The notes under the pieces are model-generated. The model did not search any database. It was not told the origin of the DNA and was given only the letters and a program-made list of their open reading frames with translations. The position numbers were made by a program, and so were the translations under genes. This document shows, one piece after another, positions 8,289 through 16,231 of a DNA stretch of 64,000 nt. The first letter of the stretch is position 1. Each line of letters opens with the position of its first letter. Where the stretch lies: contig SFEX01000001.1 in the NCBI GenBank assembly GCA_004557075.1, positions 1-64,000 of the forward strand, written 5' to 3'. The DNA is from Clostridiales bacterium (GTDB lineage: Bacteria > Bacillota > Clostridia > Oscillospirales > Oscillospiraceae).

Positions 8289-9221
8289 ATGAAAACTAAC
8301 CTTGGAAAAATCAAGAAGGTCACCGATCTCCGGTCAGTCTGGGCCCACGAAGAGTATGACTTTTCACAGTGGCTGGCAGAGGAAGAAAACCTCGCCCTCC
8401 TGAGTGATTCCATTGGGATCGACATTATGCTGGAAGAACTGGAATCTGCCGTAGGCGGTTTCAGTGTAGACCTTTACGCATCCGAAGAAGGAACCGGACG
8501 CAAAATAATCATCGAAAATCAGCTGGAGGACACAAACCACGACCACCTCGGCAAGATAATCACCTACGCATCCGGCAAAGATGCTTCTGTGGTGGTATGG
8601 ATCGTGAAGCGGGCTCGCGATGAGCACCGGCAGGCCATCGAGTGGCTGAATCAACATACCGATGAGCAGATAGGCTTCTTCCTCGTCGAAATCGAACTGT
8701 GGCAGATTGATGATTCTGCCTATGCGCCCATGTTCAAAGTAGTTGAACGACCAAACGACTGGGCGAAAGAAATCAAAAAGGTATCGGCCACATCGAATGC
8801 GACCCAGCAGGCAAGGCTTGAGTACTGGACGGCATTTAATAACTACGCCTTTGCAAACAAAACATTTGCAAAAGAATTCAAGCAGAGAAAACCCTCCACT
8901 GACCATTGGATGTCACTGAGTGTTGGAACTTCGTCTTGCGGACTAAGCATCCTTCGCCTACAGCAGCAGAGTCAGGTCGGTGTAGAATTCAATGTATATA
9001 GTGATAAAGACCTGTTCCGTATGCTGCACGGACACAAGCAAGAAATAGAAGAAGAGATTGGTGCAGAACTGGATTGGCGGGAACTCCCAGAGAAGAAAGT
9101 AAGCCGCATTCTAATTAAGAGAGACGCCAATCTTACTGACGAGCAGGAGTGGCCACAGCAGTTTGAGTGGATTATGAATAAGCTCGTAAAAATGAAGAAG
9201 GCATTTAAGAAGTACATATGA
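8289..9221 (+). CDS. DUF4268-type protein with PD-(D/E)xK-like N-terminal core
   Basis: The 310-residue protein has an N-terminal half that resembles restriction-type nuclease folds: an acidic residue in VDLYASEEG is followed by the strand IIIENQ and then LEDTNHDHLGKIITYASG. This is the E-x-Q variant of the PD-(D/E)xK site. The C-terminal half (about 180-310), with TDHWMSLSVGTS and ELDWRELPEKK, matches the DUF4268 type. The ATG at 8289 is preferred over 8235, because the latter lies inside the metallopeptidase gene. It is the last gene of the hsd run, separated from the peptidase gene by only 5 bp. A role as an accessory nuclease or DNA-binding subunit is inferred. Confidence 0.75.
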   Translation: MKTNLGKIKKVTDLRSVWAHEEYDFSQWLAEEENLALLSDSIGIDIMLEELESAVGGFSVDLYASEEGTGRKIIIENQLEDTNHDHLGKIITYASGKDASVVVWIVKRARDEHRQAIEWLNQHTDEQIGFFLVEIELWQIDDSAYAPMFKVVERPNDWAKEIKKVSATSNATQQARLEYWTAFNNYAFANKTFAKEFKQRKPSTDHWMSLSVGTSSCGLSILRLQQQSQVGVEFNVYSDKDLFRMLHGHKQEIEEEIGAELDWRELPEKKVSRILIKRDANLTDEQEWPQQFEWIMNKLVKMKKAFKKYI

Positions 9222-9252
9222 CGAAAAAAGGCCGCCCCGAACCAGCGGAGCG
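9221..9252 (+). repeat. Half terminator, direct repeat copy 1
   Basis: The 32-bp sequence starting ACGAAAAAAGGCCGCC is repeated with only two mismatches at 9654-9685. Here the 3' arm of the hairpin and the T-run are missing; the sequence runs into TATTTGACGGAGG, the ribosome site of the next gene. The original terminator of the hsd operon has therefore been split or duplicated around the 121-aa gene. Confidence 0.7.
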
Positions 9253-9271
9253 TATTTGACGGAGGACTATT

Positions 9272-9637
9272 ATGAAGACAATAGACTTTGATAATATTAA
9301 AGCGTGCGATCTTACTGATGGTGATGGACTGCTGGAAGCATATAAAACATATTTGCAGGAAGTTCTCGAATATAGCGAATTTGAAGCAGAAATAGCTGCA
9401 ACAGACATGGAGAACCCCTACGATGCTCCTTTTGTGCTTCAAGAATATGAGGGAAACTTTACAATCGATGGCATAGAGTATGAAGTGCGGGCATGCCACA
9501 CGGATTTTTGCTATTGTGGATTATTCTACTTGTCGGATGTTCAGCCCTTTGAGTTCTATATGCTTTTCGATACATCAACCATGTCGGACGGAACTGTAGG
9601 CGGATATAGTAGCGCAACAAAGAAGTATTTGATCTGA
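9272..9637 (+). CDS. Hypothetical 121-residue acidic protein
   Basis: I do not recognise this protein. It is acidic, starts with a helical stretch rich in Glu (residues 15-45), then forms a beta-rich part with the cysteine cluster ACHTDFCYCG (about 74-83) and ends in an aromatic segment. No signal peptide or membrane segment is seen. A good ribosome site (GGAGG) lies 8 bp before the ATG. The gene sits between two copies of a 32-bp terminator sequence, as if it had been inserted with duplication. It could be a small immunity or anti-restriction accessory protein, but nothing in the sequence proves this. Confidence 0.65.
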   Translation: MKTIDFDNIKACDLTDGDGLLEAYKTYLQEVLEYSEFEAEIAATDMENPYDAPFVLQEYEGNFTIDGIEYEVRACHTDFCYCGLFYLSDVQPFEFYMLFDTSTMSDGTVGGYSSATKKYLI

Positions 9638-9653
9638 CATTATTAGATGCATA

Positions 9654-9693
9654 ACGAAAAAAGGACGCCCCGAACCAACGGAGCGTCCTTTTT
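9654..9693 (+). terminator. Terminator after the defence cassette, direct repeat copy 2
   Basis: AAGGACGC pairs with GCGTCCTT around a 14-nt loop, followed by a T-run. This copy is complete, unlike its twin at 9221-9252. Confidence 0.85.
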
Positions 9694-9725
9694 TGTATAA
9701 TAACAGAGCAAAAAGCACACCACAA

Positions 9726-9757
9726 AAGCCCCATGCGCCACAAAAAGCATGGGGCTT
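9726..9757. terminator. Hairpin with 11-bp perfect stem
   Basis: AAGCCCCATGC (9726-9736) pairs with GCATGGGGCTT (9747-9757) around a 10-nt loop. There is no long T-run on either side, so it may be a weak or bidirectional terminator between the hsd operon and the lexA-like gene. Confidence 0.5.
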
Positions 9758-9809
9758 CCCATAACCCTGCCAGAATTGACCACCTTACAGAAAACAGCGA
9801 AATCGGGCC

Positions 9810-9868
9810 TTGACGAGAAGCCAAAGCCCGTGTATTATAAAAGCGTAAACCGTACAAATGTCCGGTTT
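9810..9868 (+). promoter_or_regulatory. Strong promoter and dyad of the lexA-like gene
   Basis: The -35 TTGACG (9810-9815) and -10 TATTAT (9833-9838) are 17 bp apart. An inverted repeat AAACCG (9847-9852) / CGGTTT (9863-9868) lies directly after the predicted transcription start. The following gene encodes a self-cleaving repressor type, so this is its likely operator. The canonical Gram-positive SOS box is not seen here. Confidence 0.6.
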
Positions 9869-9895
9869 AGGACGAACAGGAGGTGCATCCCACTC

Positions 9896-10504
9896 ATGCG
9901 CACGAAGAACACGGATTACATATCTGCCATAGAGAAGTTCGTAAGCAGCTACCTTGACGATACAGGCGTCTCACCGACGATACGCGAGATTTCAGACGGA
10001 ACCGGCCTCACCAAATCCACCGTCGCGGATTACGTAGCGTATATGCGTGAAAGCGGTATTCTGGACGGCGACGGTAGTCACCGCAGCATTGTCACGAAGA
10101 AGGACAAGTCGGCAAGGCAGCAGACCCTCCGAGTACCAGTCCTCGGAGCTGTGTCCTGCGGAGTTCCCAAACTGGCGGAGGAAAACATCGAAGAATATGT
10201 GCGACTGCCGGTCGCGCTATTCGGCAGAGGCAGCTTCTACCTTCTGCGGGCAAACGGCGACTCCATGATTGAGGCGGGCATCGACGACGGTGACCTTGTC
10301 CTGATCCGGCAGCAGTCCACCGCAGAGGAAGGACAGATCGTCGTAGCCCTCATGGAAGACGAAGCTACCCTGAAACGCTTTTACCCGGAGCCGGAGAATG
10401 GCATTATCCGCCTGCACCCGGAGAACCACACCATGGAAGACATCATCGTTGAGAACTGCATCATTCAGGGCGTAGCCGTGAAGGTGCTGAAGGACTTGGA
10501 GTAA
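9896..10504 (+). CDS. LexA-like self-cleaving transcriptional repressor (S24 peptidase)
   Basis: The 202-residue protein has a LexA-type winged HTH (residues 1-65, with SPTIREISDGTGLTKSTVADY) and a C-terminal S24 peptidase domain. The self-cleavage site reads VSCGVP (Cys-Gly instead of Ala-Gly). The catalytic Ser lies in NGDSMIEAGI and the catalytic Lys in EATLKRFY. The ATG at 9896 has AGGAGGTG about 10 bp upstream, and an upstream in-frame extension lies in promoter sequence. Together with the Y-family polymerase 13 bp downstream it forms an SOS-type repressor-polymerase cassette of the kind found on mobile elements. It is probably distinct from the chromosomal LexA. Confidence 0.85.
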   Translation: MRTKNTDYISAIEKFVSSYLDDTGVSPTIREISDGTGLTKSTVADYVAYMRESGILDGDGSHRSIVTKKDKSARQQTLRVPVLGAVSCGVPKLAEENIEEYVRLPVALFGRGSFYLLRANGDSMIEAGIDDGDLVLIRQQSTAEEGQIVVALMEDEATLKRFYPEPENGIIRLHPENHTMEDIIVENCIIQGVAVKVLKDLE

Positions 10505-10517
10505 CGGAGGAACCAGC

Positions 10518-11240
10518 ATGCCAGAGCAACACACCTACATGGTCATCGATATGAAATGCTTTTACGCATCGGTAGAGTGTGCGGAACGGCAGCTCAACCC
10601 CTTCGAGACATGCCTCGTCGTAGCCGACGAGACCAGAGGCCCTAACGCGCTGTGTCTTGCAATATCACCGAGGATGAAGGCCCTTGGCATCAAGAACCGG
10701 TGCCGCCTGTCGGATATCCCTAAAAACGTCAAGTACATCATCGCCCCGCCCCGGATGCAGCTTTACATCGATTATGCCGCCGACATCTACGCCATCTACC
10801 TGAATTACTTCTCCCCGGACGACATTCACGTGTACAGCATCGATGAGAGCTTCCTTGACGTGACCCACTACCTCGGCACCTACCACATGACCCCGAAGCA
10901 GTTGGCGAAACGGCTCATGAACGAGATCGCGGACAAGCTGCAGATCCCGTCAACAGCCGGTATCGGTACAAACCTATACCTCGCCAAGATCGCGCTGGAC
11001 ATCACGGCGAAGAAGGCCAAAGATCACATGGGCTACCTCGACGAAGACCTGTACCGGAAAACGCTGTGGGATCACGAACCCCTGACGGACTTCTGGCAGG
11101 TCTCCACAGGAACCGTGAACCGGCTGGCAAAGTACGGTATCCACACGATGCGCGGGATCGCGGAATACCCGGAGCAGTATATCTACAAAGCCTTCGGCAA
11201 GAACGCGGAGCTCTATCATCCACAAGTGAAGTGTTCATGA
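10518..11240 (+). pseudogene. Y-family DNA polymerase (DinB/UmuC type), truncated after the palm/thumb region
   Basis: The first 230 or so residues are a good Y-family polymerase: MVIDMKCFYASVEC with the first catalytic Asp, and YSIDESFLDVT with the Asp-Glu pair. The region GIGTNLYLAKIALD and the helix-hairpin-helix part around STGTVNRLAKYGI are also present. After FGKNAEL the frame runs through about eight foreign residues to a stop at 11238. The family usually continues for another 200 residues with the little-finger domain that grips DNA. The sequence after the break is the inside of a serine recombinase. A GGAGG site precedes the start. Activity without the little finger is unlikely. Confidence 0.85.
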
Positions 11241-12331
11241 CGATAGCAGCTGCGCTGGCCGAGGGTGAGCTTGAAGAGGACTCAAAGCGGCAACGCTGGT
11301 CATATCAGGACAGGTTCCAGAATGGCTGGATCAGCATCGGTACCGGCATGTACGGCTACCGGATGGTAAAGGACAATCAGCTCGAAATCGTAGAAGATGA
11401 GGCTGCAGTTGTAAGAGAAATATATGCCATGTACCTCAGTGGCATGGGAACCATAGCAATTAGCAATGTGCTGAACGGCCGAGGTCTGAAGACCTCACGC
11501 GGAAACCCTTGGGGCACCAACAGCATCCTCGAAATCATATCCAATGAAAAATACACCGGTGACTCCCTCATGGGAAAGCATGTCCGTGTCAATGGAGTAC
11601 ACATGGACAACACCGGAGGCAGGTACTCAAAGCAGTACATGGTAGAAAACACCCACGAAGCAATCGTGAGCCACGAGACATTCGATAAAGCGCAGGCGGA
11701 GCGGGCCCGCAGGAAGAACCCGAAGATGGTCGGTGTCCAGCATGATCCCCACGACTTCACCGGTCTGATCGAGTGCGGAGTGTGCGGCATGCGCTTCAAC
11801 CACAAGGTAAACAGCAGCGGCCTGAAATGGCAGAACCCCATCTGGGCCTGCCACAACCAGCTAAAGCACACGAAAAAAGCCTGTGATAACACCCGAATCA
11901 AGGAAGACGTCCTTTGCGACAAATTCGTGGAGGCTTATAACCGCTTCGTGATAGAGAGACCCTGCGGTCACTCCGTCAGAGCCATGGAGATCCGCGTGAA
12001 AACCCTGCAGGATGAAGAGCATGACTTGGCCGGTCTCGCGCTGAAGCACCTGATCCCGGACGCTGCCTTCCGGGCCGAGCAGAAAAAACTCAAAGCTGAA
12101 ATAGCAGCGCTCACGGAAAGGATCTGCGAGCAGACCAGCAAAGAAGTCACCGAGGCAGACTACACGGTGATCAGCGAATATGATCCCGAAAAAGTAAAGA
12201 AATTCGTCACGAAGGTCATTGTGCTAAAAGGCACGGTGACCTTCGTGTTCTATAACGGCGTGGAGATCACGCTGGAATACAGCAACGGCGCTCCGGGCAA
12301 CAAGCCCGGCTGGAACGTAAAGGAGGCATAA
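11213..12331 (+). pseudogene. Serine recombinase lacking its catalytic N-terminal domain
   Basis: Reading in frame from about 11213, the protein begins at STSEVFMTIAAALAEGE, which corresponds to the end of a resolvase catalytic domain. It continues with the recombinase domain (YGYRMV, NEKYTGDSLMGKH), a zinc ribbon (CGVCGMRF ... CHNQ) and a C-terminal coiled coil. The roughly 120 N-terminal residues, including the nucleophilic serine, are missing. They end exactly where the Y-family polymerase gene breaks off. The first in-frame ATG (11237) has no clear ribosome site. The last codons carry the ribosome site of the intact recombinase gene downstream. It may still bind DNA if made, but it cannot cut. 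Confidence 0.8.
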
Positions 12332-12333
12332 CC

Positions 12334-13962
12334 ATGGCACCGGCATTACGAAGAGTAGTACGCACCATGCCGCAGATCGCGGTCGTGCAGATCGACGACA
12401 CCCCGCAAGTAAAGAAAACAAAGGTCGCGGCCTACGCCCGCGTATCCACTGAGAAGGAAGAACAGGAAGATAGCTTTGAGAGACAGGTAGAGCACTACAC
12501 CCACCTGATCGAGTCGAACCCCGAATGGACGATGGTCGAGGTATATAAGGATCCCGGCATTACCGGAACCAAGGCGGAGAAGCGCCCGGACTTCCTGCGC
12601 ATGATCGACGACTGCCGGGCGGGCAAGATCGATAAGATCCTTGTCAAGTCCGTATCCCGCTTCGCCCGCAACACCGTGGATGCCCTGAATTACATCCGGG
12701 AGCTCCGGGACATGAACATCTCCGTGCAATTCGAGTCAGAGAACATCGACACACTGACACCCGGAGGCGAGGTGCTGCTGACGATCCTCGCAGCCATGGC
12801 GGAGCAGGAATCCAGAACCATGAGCAACAATATCAAGTGGGCCTACCAAAAGAAGTTCGAGAAGGGCGAGGTTACCATCAACACCGGCCTGATGCTTGGC
12901 TACACCAAGAATGGCAAGGACGAAGACGGTAGAGCCGTGTACGCCATTGTGGAAGAGGAAGCTGAGATCATCCGGCGCATATACCGAGAATACCTGAACG
13001 GCTCCACCGTCACACAGATCATCCACGGTCTGGAGGAAGATGGCGTCAAGACAAAACGCGGCACGGAAAAGTGGTACCACACAGCCGTAACCAGCATCCT
13101 GACAAATGAGAAGTATACCGGGAATGCGTACCTCGGAAAGACCTACAAGCCGGATGTGCTCTCCAAGAAACGGTACCGTAACGATGGTGAAAAAGCTCCC
13201 ATGTACTATGCAGAGAATAGCCACCCGGCGATTGTTACCATGGAGATGTTCAATATGGTTAAGCTGGAGATGGAGCGGCGCAAGACCGAAAAGGAAAAGG
13301 CTGTCGGTAATACACGGTACACCAGTAAATACCCCTTCAGCGGGATCCTGATCTGCGGAACCTGTGGCAGCAGGCTTCGGAGGCATGTGAGGAAAACCGG
13401 GAGCGGCAAGCTCGTACCCTCATGGGGCTGCTCGAATAGGATCCTGAACGGACGTGAAGTATGTGACAGCTACCACGTAAATGAAGATGTGCTCTATGCG
13501 ACGTACCACGCTGCTGTGCAGGCCATGGTCGAAGATACCGGATCCATCCTCAGTACCCTTGAATCAGCGACAGAGAAAGAGCTGCAGCCGAGCAACAAAG
13601 CTGCGCTGGACGAAGTGGAGCAGAAAATCATAGACCTGCAGGAAAAGGTACTCGCCCTGCACCGACAGAAACGGGCGCAGGCCGTCAACGATGCGTACTA
13701 CAACGCGCAGGTAAACGACTACAGCCAGCAGCTCGCAGCACTGGAAGACCGGCAGCAGGCACTCCAGACAGCGGACGCCCGGTACGCCACAGTGAGGATG
13801 TGGCTGGCAGACTTCCAGCAGCACTTGCAGGAAGGCGACGCCACCGACGACCGGGACGGAAAGATGATGAAATCGCTCGTCGAATCGATCATCATCTGGC
13901 CGGATCGCATGGAAATACACTTCAAATGTGGAGTGAATATCGAACAGAAATATGTGAAATGA
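12334..13962 (+). CDS. Large serine recombinase
   Basis: This 542-residue enzyme appears complete. The resolvase domain has AAYARVSTEKEEQEDS, with the nucleophilic Ser at about residue 39 and the conserved Arg before it. Downstream it keeps KSVSRFARN and GGEVLLTILAAMAEQESR. The recombinase domain (about 180-310) and the zinc ribbon (CGTCGSRLRR ... CSNR, about 340-375) follow, then a coiled coil (about 420-480) of the type that controls synapsis. AAGGAGG precedes the ATG. Such enzymes insert and excise mobile elements at short attachment sites. It is the only intact recombinase here, so it is the likely mover of the element. Two dyads lie just after its stop. Confidence 0.9.
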   Translation: MAPALRRVVRTMPQIAVVQIDDTPQVKKTKVAAYARVSTEKEEQEDSFERQVEHYTHLIESNPEWTMVEVYKDPGITGTKAEKRPDFLRMIDDCRAGKIDKILVKSVSRFARNTVDALNYIRELRDMNISVQFESENIDTLTPGGEVLLTILAAMAEQESRTMSNNIKWAYQKKFEKGEVTINTGLMLGYTKNGKDEDGRAVYAIVEEEAEIIRRIYREYLNGSTVTQIIHGLEEDGVKTKRGTEKWYHTAVTSILTNEKYTGNAYLGKTYKPDVLSKKRYRNDGEKAPMYYAENSHPAIVTMEMFNMVKLEMERRKTEKEKAVGNTRYTSKYPFSGILICGTCGSRLRRHVRKTGSGKLVPSWGCSNRILNGREVCDSYHVNEDVLYATYHAAVQAMVEDTGSILSTLESATEKELQPSNKAALDEVEQKIIDLQEKVLALHRQKRAQAVNDAYYNAQVNDYSQQLAALEDRQQALQTADARYATVRMWLADFQQHLQEGDATDDRDGKMMKSLVESIIIWPDRMEIHFKCGVNIEQKYVK

Positions 13963-13966
13963 AAGA

Positions 13967-14009
13967 TGCCCTCGGAGCCGGACAACACCGGTAGCCGAGG
14001 GCAATTTTT
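13967..14009 (+). terminator. Terminator after the recombinase gene
   Basis: TGCCCTCGG (13967-13975) pairs with CCGAGGGCA (13995-14003), followed by ATTTTTA. The loop carries a smaller CCGG-based dyad and the motif GACAACACC. Confidence 0.75.
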
Positions 14010-14024
14010 ACTTTGCCCGTTTTT

Positions 14025-14062
14025 GCCAGACAACACCCCGGAAGAACCGGAGTGCATCTGGC
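14025..14062. other. Imperfect dyad with a GACAACACC motif
   Basis: GCCAGA (14025-14030) and TCTGGC (14057-14062) enclose CCGG/CCGG pairs. The motif GACAACACC occurs here and again within the preceding terminator loop (13981-13989). A short imperfect dyad beside a serine recombinase gene is where an attachment site could lie, but no second copy was found elsewhere in the window by reading. Confidence 0.35.
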
Positions 14063-14081
14063 CCTTGACGGGCATCGATTA

Positions 14082-14417
14082 TTATTCTGTTATTTTATAT
14101 TGCCGCAGGATAGACTTTAAGTTCCTGACCATTGCAATGAGTATGTCGAATTCTTCAGGAGAACAGTCAAAAAATGGGCTGTGAATGGATTTGCTATCGT
14201 CACTGACAGCTCCAGAAAGTAATTCATCAACCGACGCGTGTAGCGCACTCGCAAGGCAAAGAATAGTATCTAAGCTGGGCGGTTTTTCTCCCCTTTCAAG
14301 ACAGCTAATAAATACGCGGCTTACATCGGCACGTTCCGCCAATGTTTCTTGGGACATTTTCGCCAAGAGGCGATAAAAACGAATGTTTGCGCCTATGACA
14401 TTATAGTCAATTATCAA
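14082..14417 (-). CDS. XRE-family helix-turn-helix regulator
   Basis: The 111-residue protein starts with a typical XRE DNA-binding domain (residues 8-62: IGANIRFYRLLAKMSQETLAE, then VSRVFISCLERGEKPPS). Its C-terminal part, about 45 residues, includes FDCSPEEFDILIAMVRNLK and may mediate dimerisation. The TTG at 14417 is chosen because GGAGGGG lies about 7 bp before it; an open extension upstream to 14507 lacks a ribosome site. It is divergent from the RepA-like gene, and a cluster of TTGCAA repeats lies between them, so it probably controls that gene and itself. Confidence 0.75.
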   Translation of the reverse strand: MIIDYNVIGANIRFYRLLAKMSQETLAERADVSRVFISCLERGEKPPSLDTILCLASALHASVDELLSGAVSDDSKSIHSPFFDCSPEEFDILIAMVRNLKSILRQYKITE

Positions 14418-14501
14418 CGGGTGCCCCTCCAATACAAGTGCCCGCCAAGGTTTTCGTATGTTACCTCTAATAGGAGGTTTAAGCAACTCGTTCTTTGAAG
14501 G

Positions 14502-14655
14502 TTGCAAGATGACAATGCAATTTGCGCCCCGGGTCTTTGCAACCTTACCGCGAATGTAACCTACAGTTTACAAGCCACGGGAAAAAGTAACCTGTGGTTT
14601 ATAGAAAACTTGCAAGGTTGCAAATATACTTTTGCAAAGAAGCCCAATCTTGCAA
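14502..14655. repeat. Cluster of six TTGCAA palindromes with two GTAACCT repeats
   Basis: TTGCAA occurs at 14502, 14537, 14610, 14618, 14632 and 14650, often within AAGGTTGCAA or its complement. GTAACCT followed by a GTTTA-like block occurs at 14556 and 14587. They precede a RepA-type ATPase gene. Such spacing suits regulator operators or replication iterons. Confidence 0.6.
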
Positions 14656-14683
14656 AAAAACATGGATTTAGAAAGGTAACGAC

Positions 14684-15340
14684 ATGAGTGATTTGTGTTC
14701 TGGTCAGCTGAAGCTGTATAGCAACATTCCAGAGACCGAAGTTGACTGGCTGTGGTATCCATATATCCCTTTTGGAAAACTGACAGTTTTGAGCGGAGAC
14801 CCCGGAAATGGCAAATCTACACTAATGATGAATATTATAGCAGCTGCCTCCAGCGGTGGGATCGTGCCAGACGGCAGGAAACTTAAAAAGCCCATCCATG
14901 TGATATACCAATGCTCCGAAGACAGTGCCGGAGATACCATAAAGCCCCGCCTGATTGCAGCAGGGGCGGACTGCTCCAATGTCGCTTTCATCGACGAAGA
15001 GTTATCGACCCTTTCCCTGAACGATGAAGTTATACGCAGAGCGATAGCGGATTTTAATGCAAAGCTACTTGTCATCGACCCGGTGCAGGCTTATCTGGGA
15101 GAAGCAGATATTTCTAATGTTGGTGGAATGCGACGAGTCCTGCACCAACTTTCACTCTGGGCAGCCCGTTACGACTGTGCCGTCGTGCTGGTCGGACACC
15201 TGAACAAAAGGCAGAGCGGCAAGGACATATACGATTGTCGGTATGCAGCACAGATCAAGCGGCAGGGCGCACGAAAGAAAGCCTTGCGAGAGGCGAAACT
15301 CGAACCGGCAGTGCCGGAGAAAGAAACAAAAACAGCATAA
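14684..15340 (+). pseudogene. RepA-type hexameric helicase ATPase, 3' end replaced
   Basis: Residues 1-185 are a RecA-fold ATPase of the plasmid RepA/DnaB-like group: Walker A SGDPGNGKST (about 37-46), Walker B AKLLVIDPVQAYLG (about 127-140) and VVLVGHLNK. The family then continues with a conserved arginine-finger region (typically a serine- and glycine-rich stretch after HLNK). Here, after about residue 185, the protein switches to a basic tail (RQGARKKALREAKLEP). That tail reads like the end of another mobilisation gene. The 218-residue product is therefore a chimera formed by deletion, and helicase function is unlikely. AAAGG lies before the ATG. Confidence 0.7.
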
Positions 15341-15352
15341 GATAAGACGCAG

Positions 15353-15391
15353 ACGGCGGCTTGCCCCTAAACGGGCAGGCCGCCGTTTTTT
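15353..15391 (+). terminator. Terminator after the chimeric repA-like gene
   Basis: ACGGCGGC (15353-15360) pairs with GCCGCCGT (15379-15386), with an inner GCCC/GGGC pair, followed by a T-run. Confidence 0.85.
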
Positions 15392-15410
15392 GCGCAGAAA
15401 TGGAGGTACA

Positions 15411-15557
15411 ATGAATCTTTTTGAAATTGTAAAATACGGCGTGAGCTGCCGGGAGGCAGCGGAGCGATACGGCGTGGAGGTCAACCATTACGGCATGGCG
15501 CTCTGTCCGTTTCACAATGACCGGCACCCCAGCAGTTTTTGGAGAAGCACCCCATGA
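15411..15557 (+). pseudogene. CHC2 zinc-finger primase stub
   Basis: The 48-residue frame starts well (GGAGG before the ATG) and carries the first half of a DnaG-type CHC2 zinc finger: CREAAERYG and then LCPFHNDRHPS (about 31-41). The second zinc-binding Cys pair that should follow about 20 residues later is missing. After HPS the frame continues for seven residues from another gene and stops. This is the front end of an ICE or plasmid primase cut off by a deletion. Confidence 0.75.
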
Positions 15558-16231
15558 AATGTGTGCGCGGGCGGCTGTTCACCGTGGATGGCCTCATTGA
15601 GGACGAAGGGCAGATCGGCAATCTCATTCTGGAGGAAATCTCCGGCGTGCTGACCTCTGGCCTGTCCAAAGTCGTGACAAATCTGCTGGCCAGCATCAAG
15701 CTGCAAGCGTATTCGCCGCCGTTGCCCATTGAGACGGACCGTATCCATGTTTCCAACGGAACGTACTTCATGGACGGCAGCTTCACCGCCGACAAGAGCT
15801 ACTGCAACAACCGATTGACCGTCTCTTATAATCCCAATGCATCTGCACCGAAACGCTGGCTGCAATTCCTGTCCGAGCTGCTGCAACCGGAGGACATTCC
15901 CACCTTGCAGGAGTTCCTTGGTTACTGCCTGCTGCCGACTACCAAGGGGCAAAAAATGCTCATGCTCATCGGCAAGGGTGGCGAGGGCAAAAGCCGCATC
16001 GGGCTGGTTATGCGCTCACTGCTGGGCGACAGCATGAATACCACCAGCATCCAGAAGGTGGAGAGCAACCGGTTCAGCCGTGCGGACTTGGAGAACAAAC
16101 TCCTGATGGTGGACGATGATATGGATTTGAGCGCCCTGCCCAAGACCAACTATATCAAATCCATCGTCACGTCCGAGTGCAAAATGGACATGGAGCGCAA
16201 GGGCGTCCAGAGTTACCAAACTCGCTTTTAA
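15533..16231 (+). pseudogene. D5-type phage/plasmid primase-helicase, internal fragment
   Basis: Reading from about 15533 (QFLEKHPMKC) the frame encodes about 230 residues of a D5_N/superfamily 3 helicase, including ETDRIHVSNGTYFMDG and the Walker A motif LIGKGGEGKSRIG (about 140). A Walker B-like LLMVDDDMDL (about 187) follows. The N-terminal primase part is missing, being replaced by the CHC2 stub. The C-terminal third, which should continue after KGVQSYQ with the sensor and arginine-finger residues, is cut by a stop at 16229. It is a remnant of the element's replication gene. Confidence 0.7.

Noticed and set aside
11066..11215. Start of the first serine recombinase at 11066
   Set aside because: This part lies in another frame of the polymerase gene and reads as a meaningless arginine/glycine-rich stretch; recombinase similarity begins only near 11213.
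14066..14095. TTGACG/TGTTAT promoter-like pair pointing into the XRE gene from its 3' side
   Set aside because: It would only make an antisense transcript of the regulator; no evidence beyond one hexamer pair.
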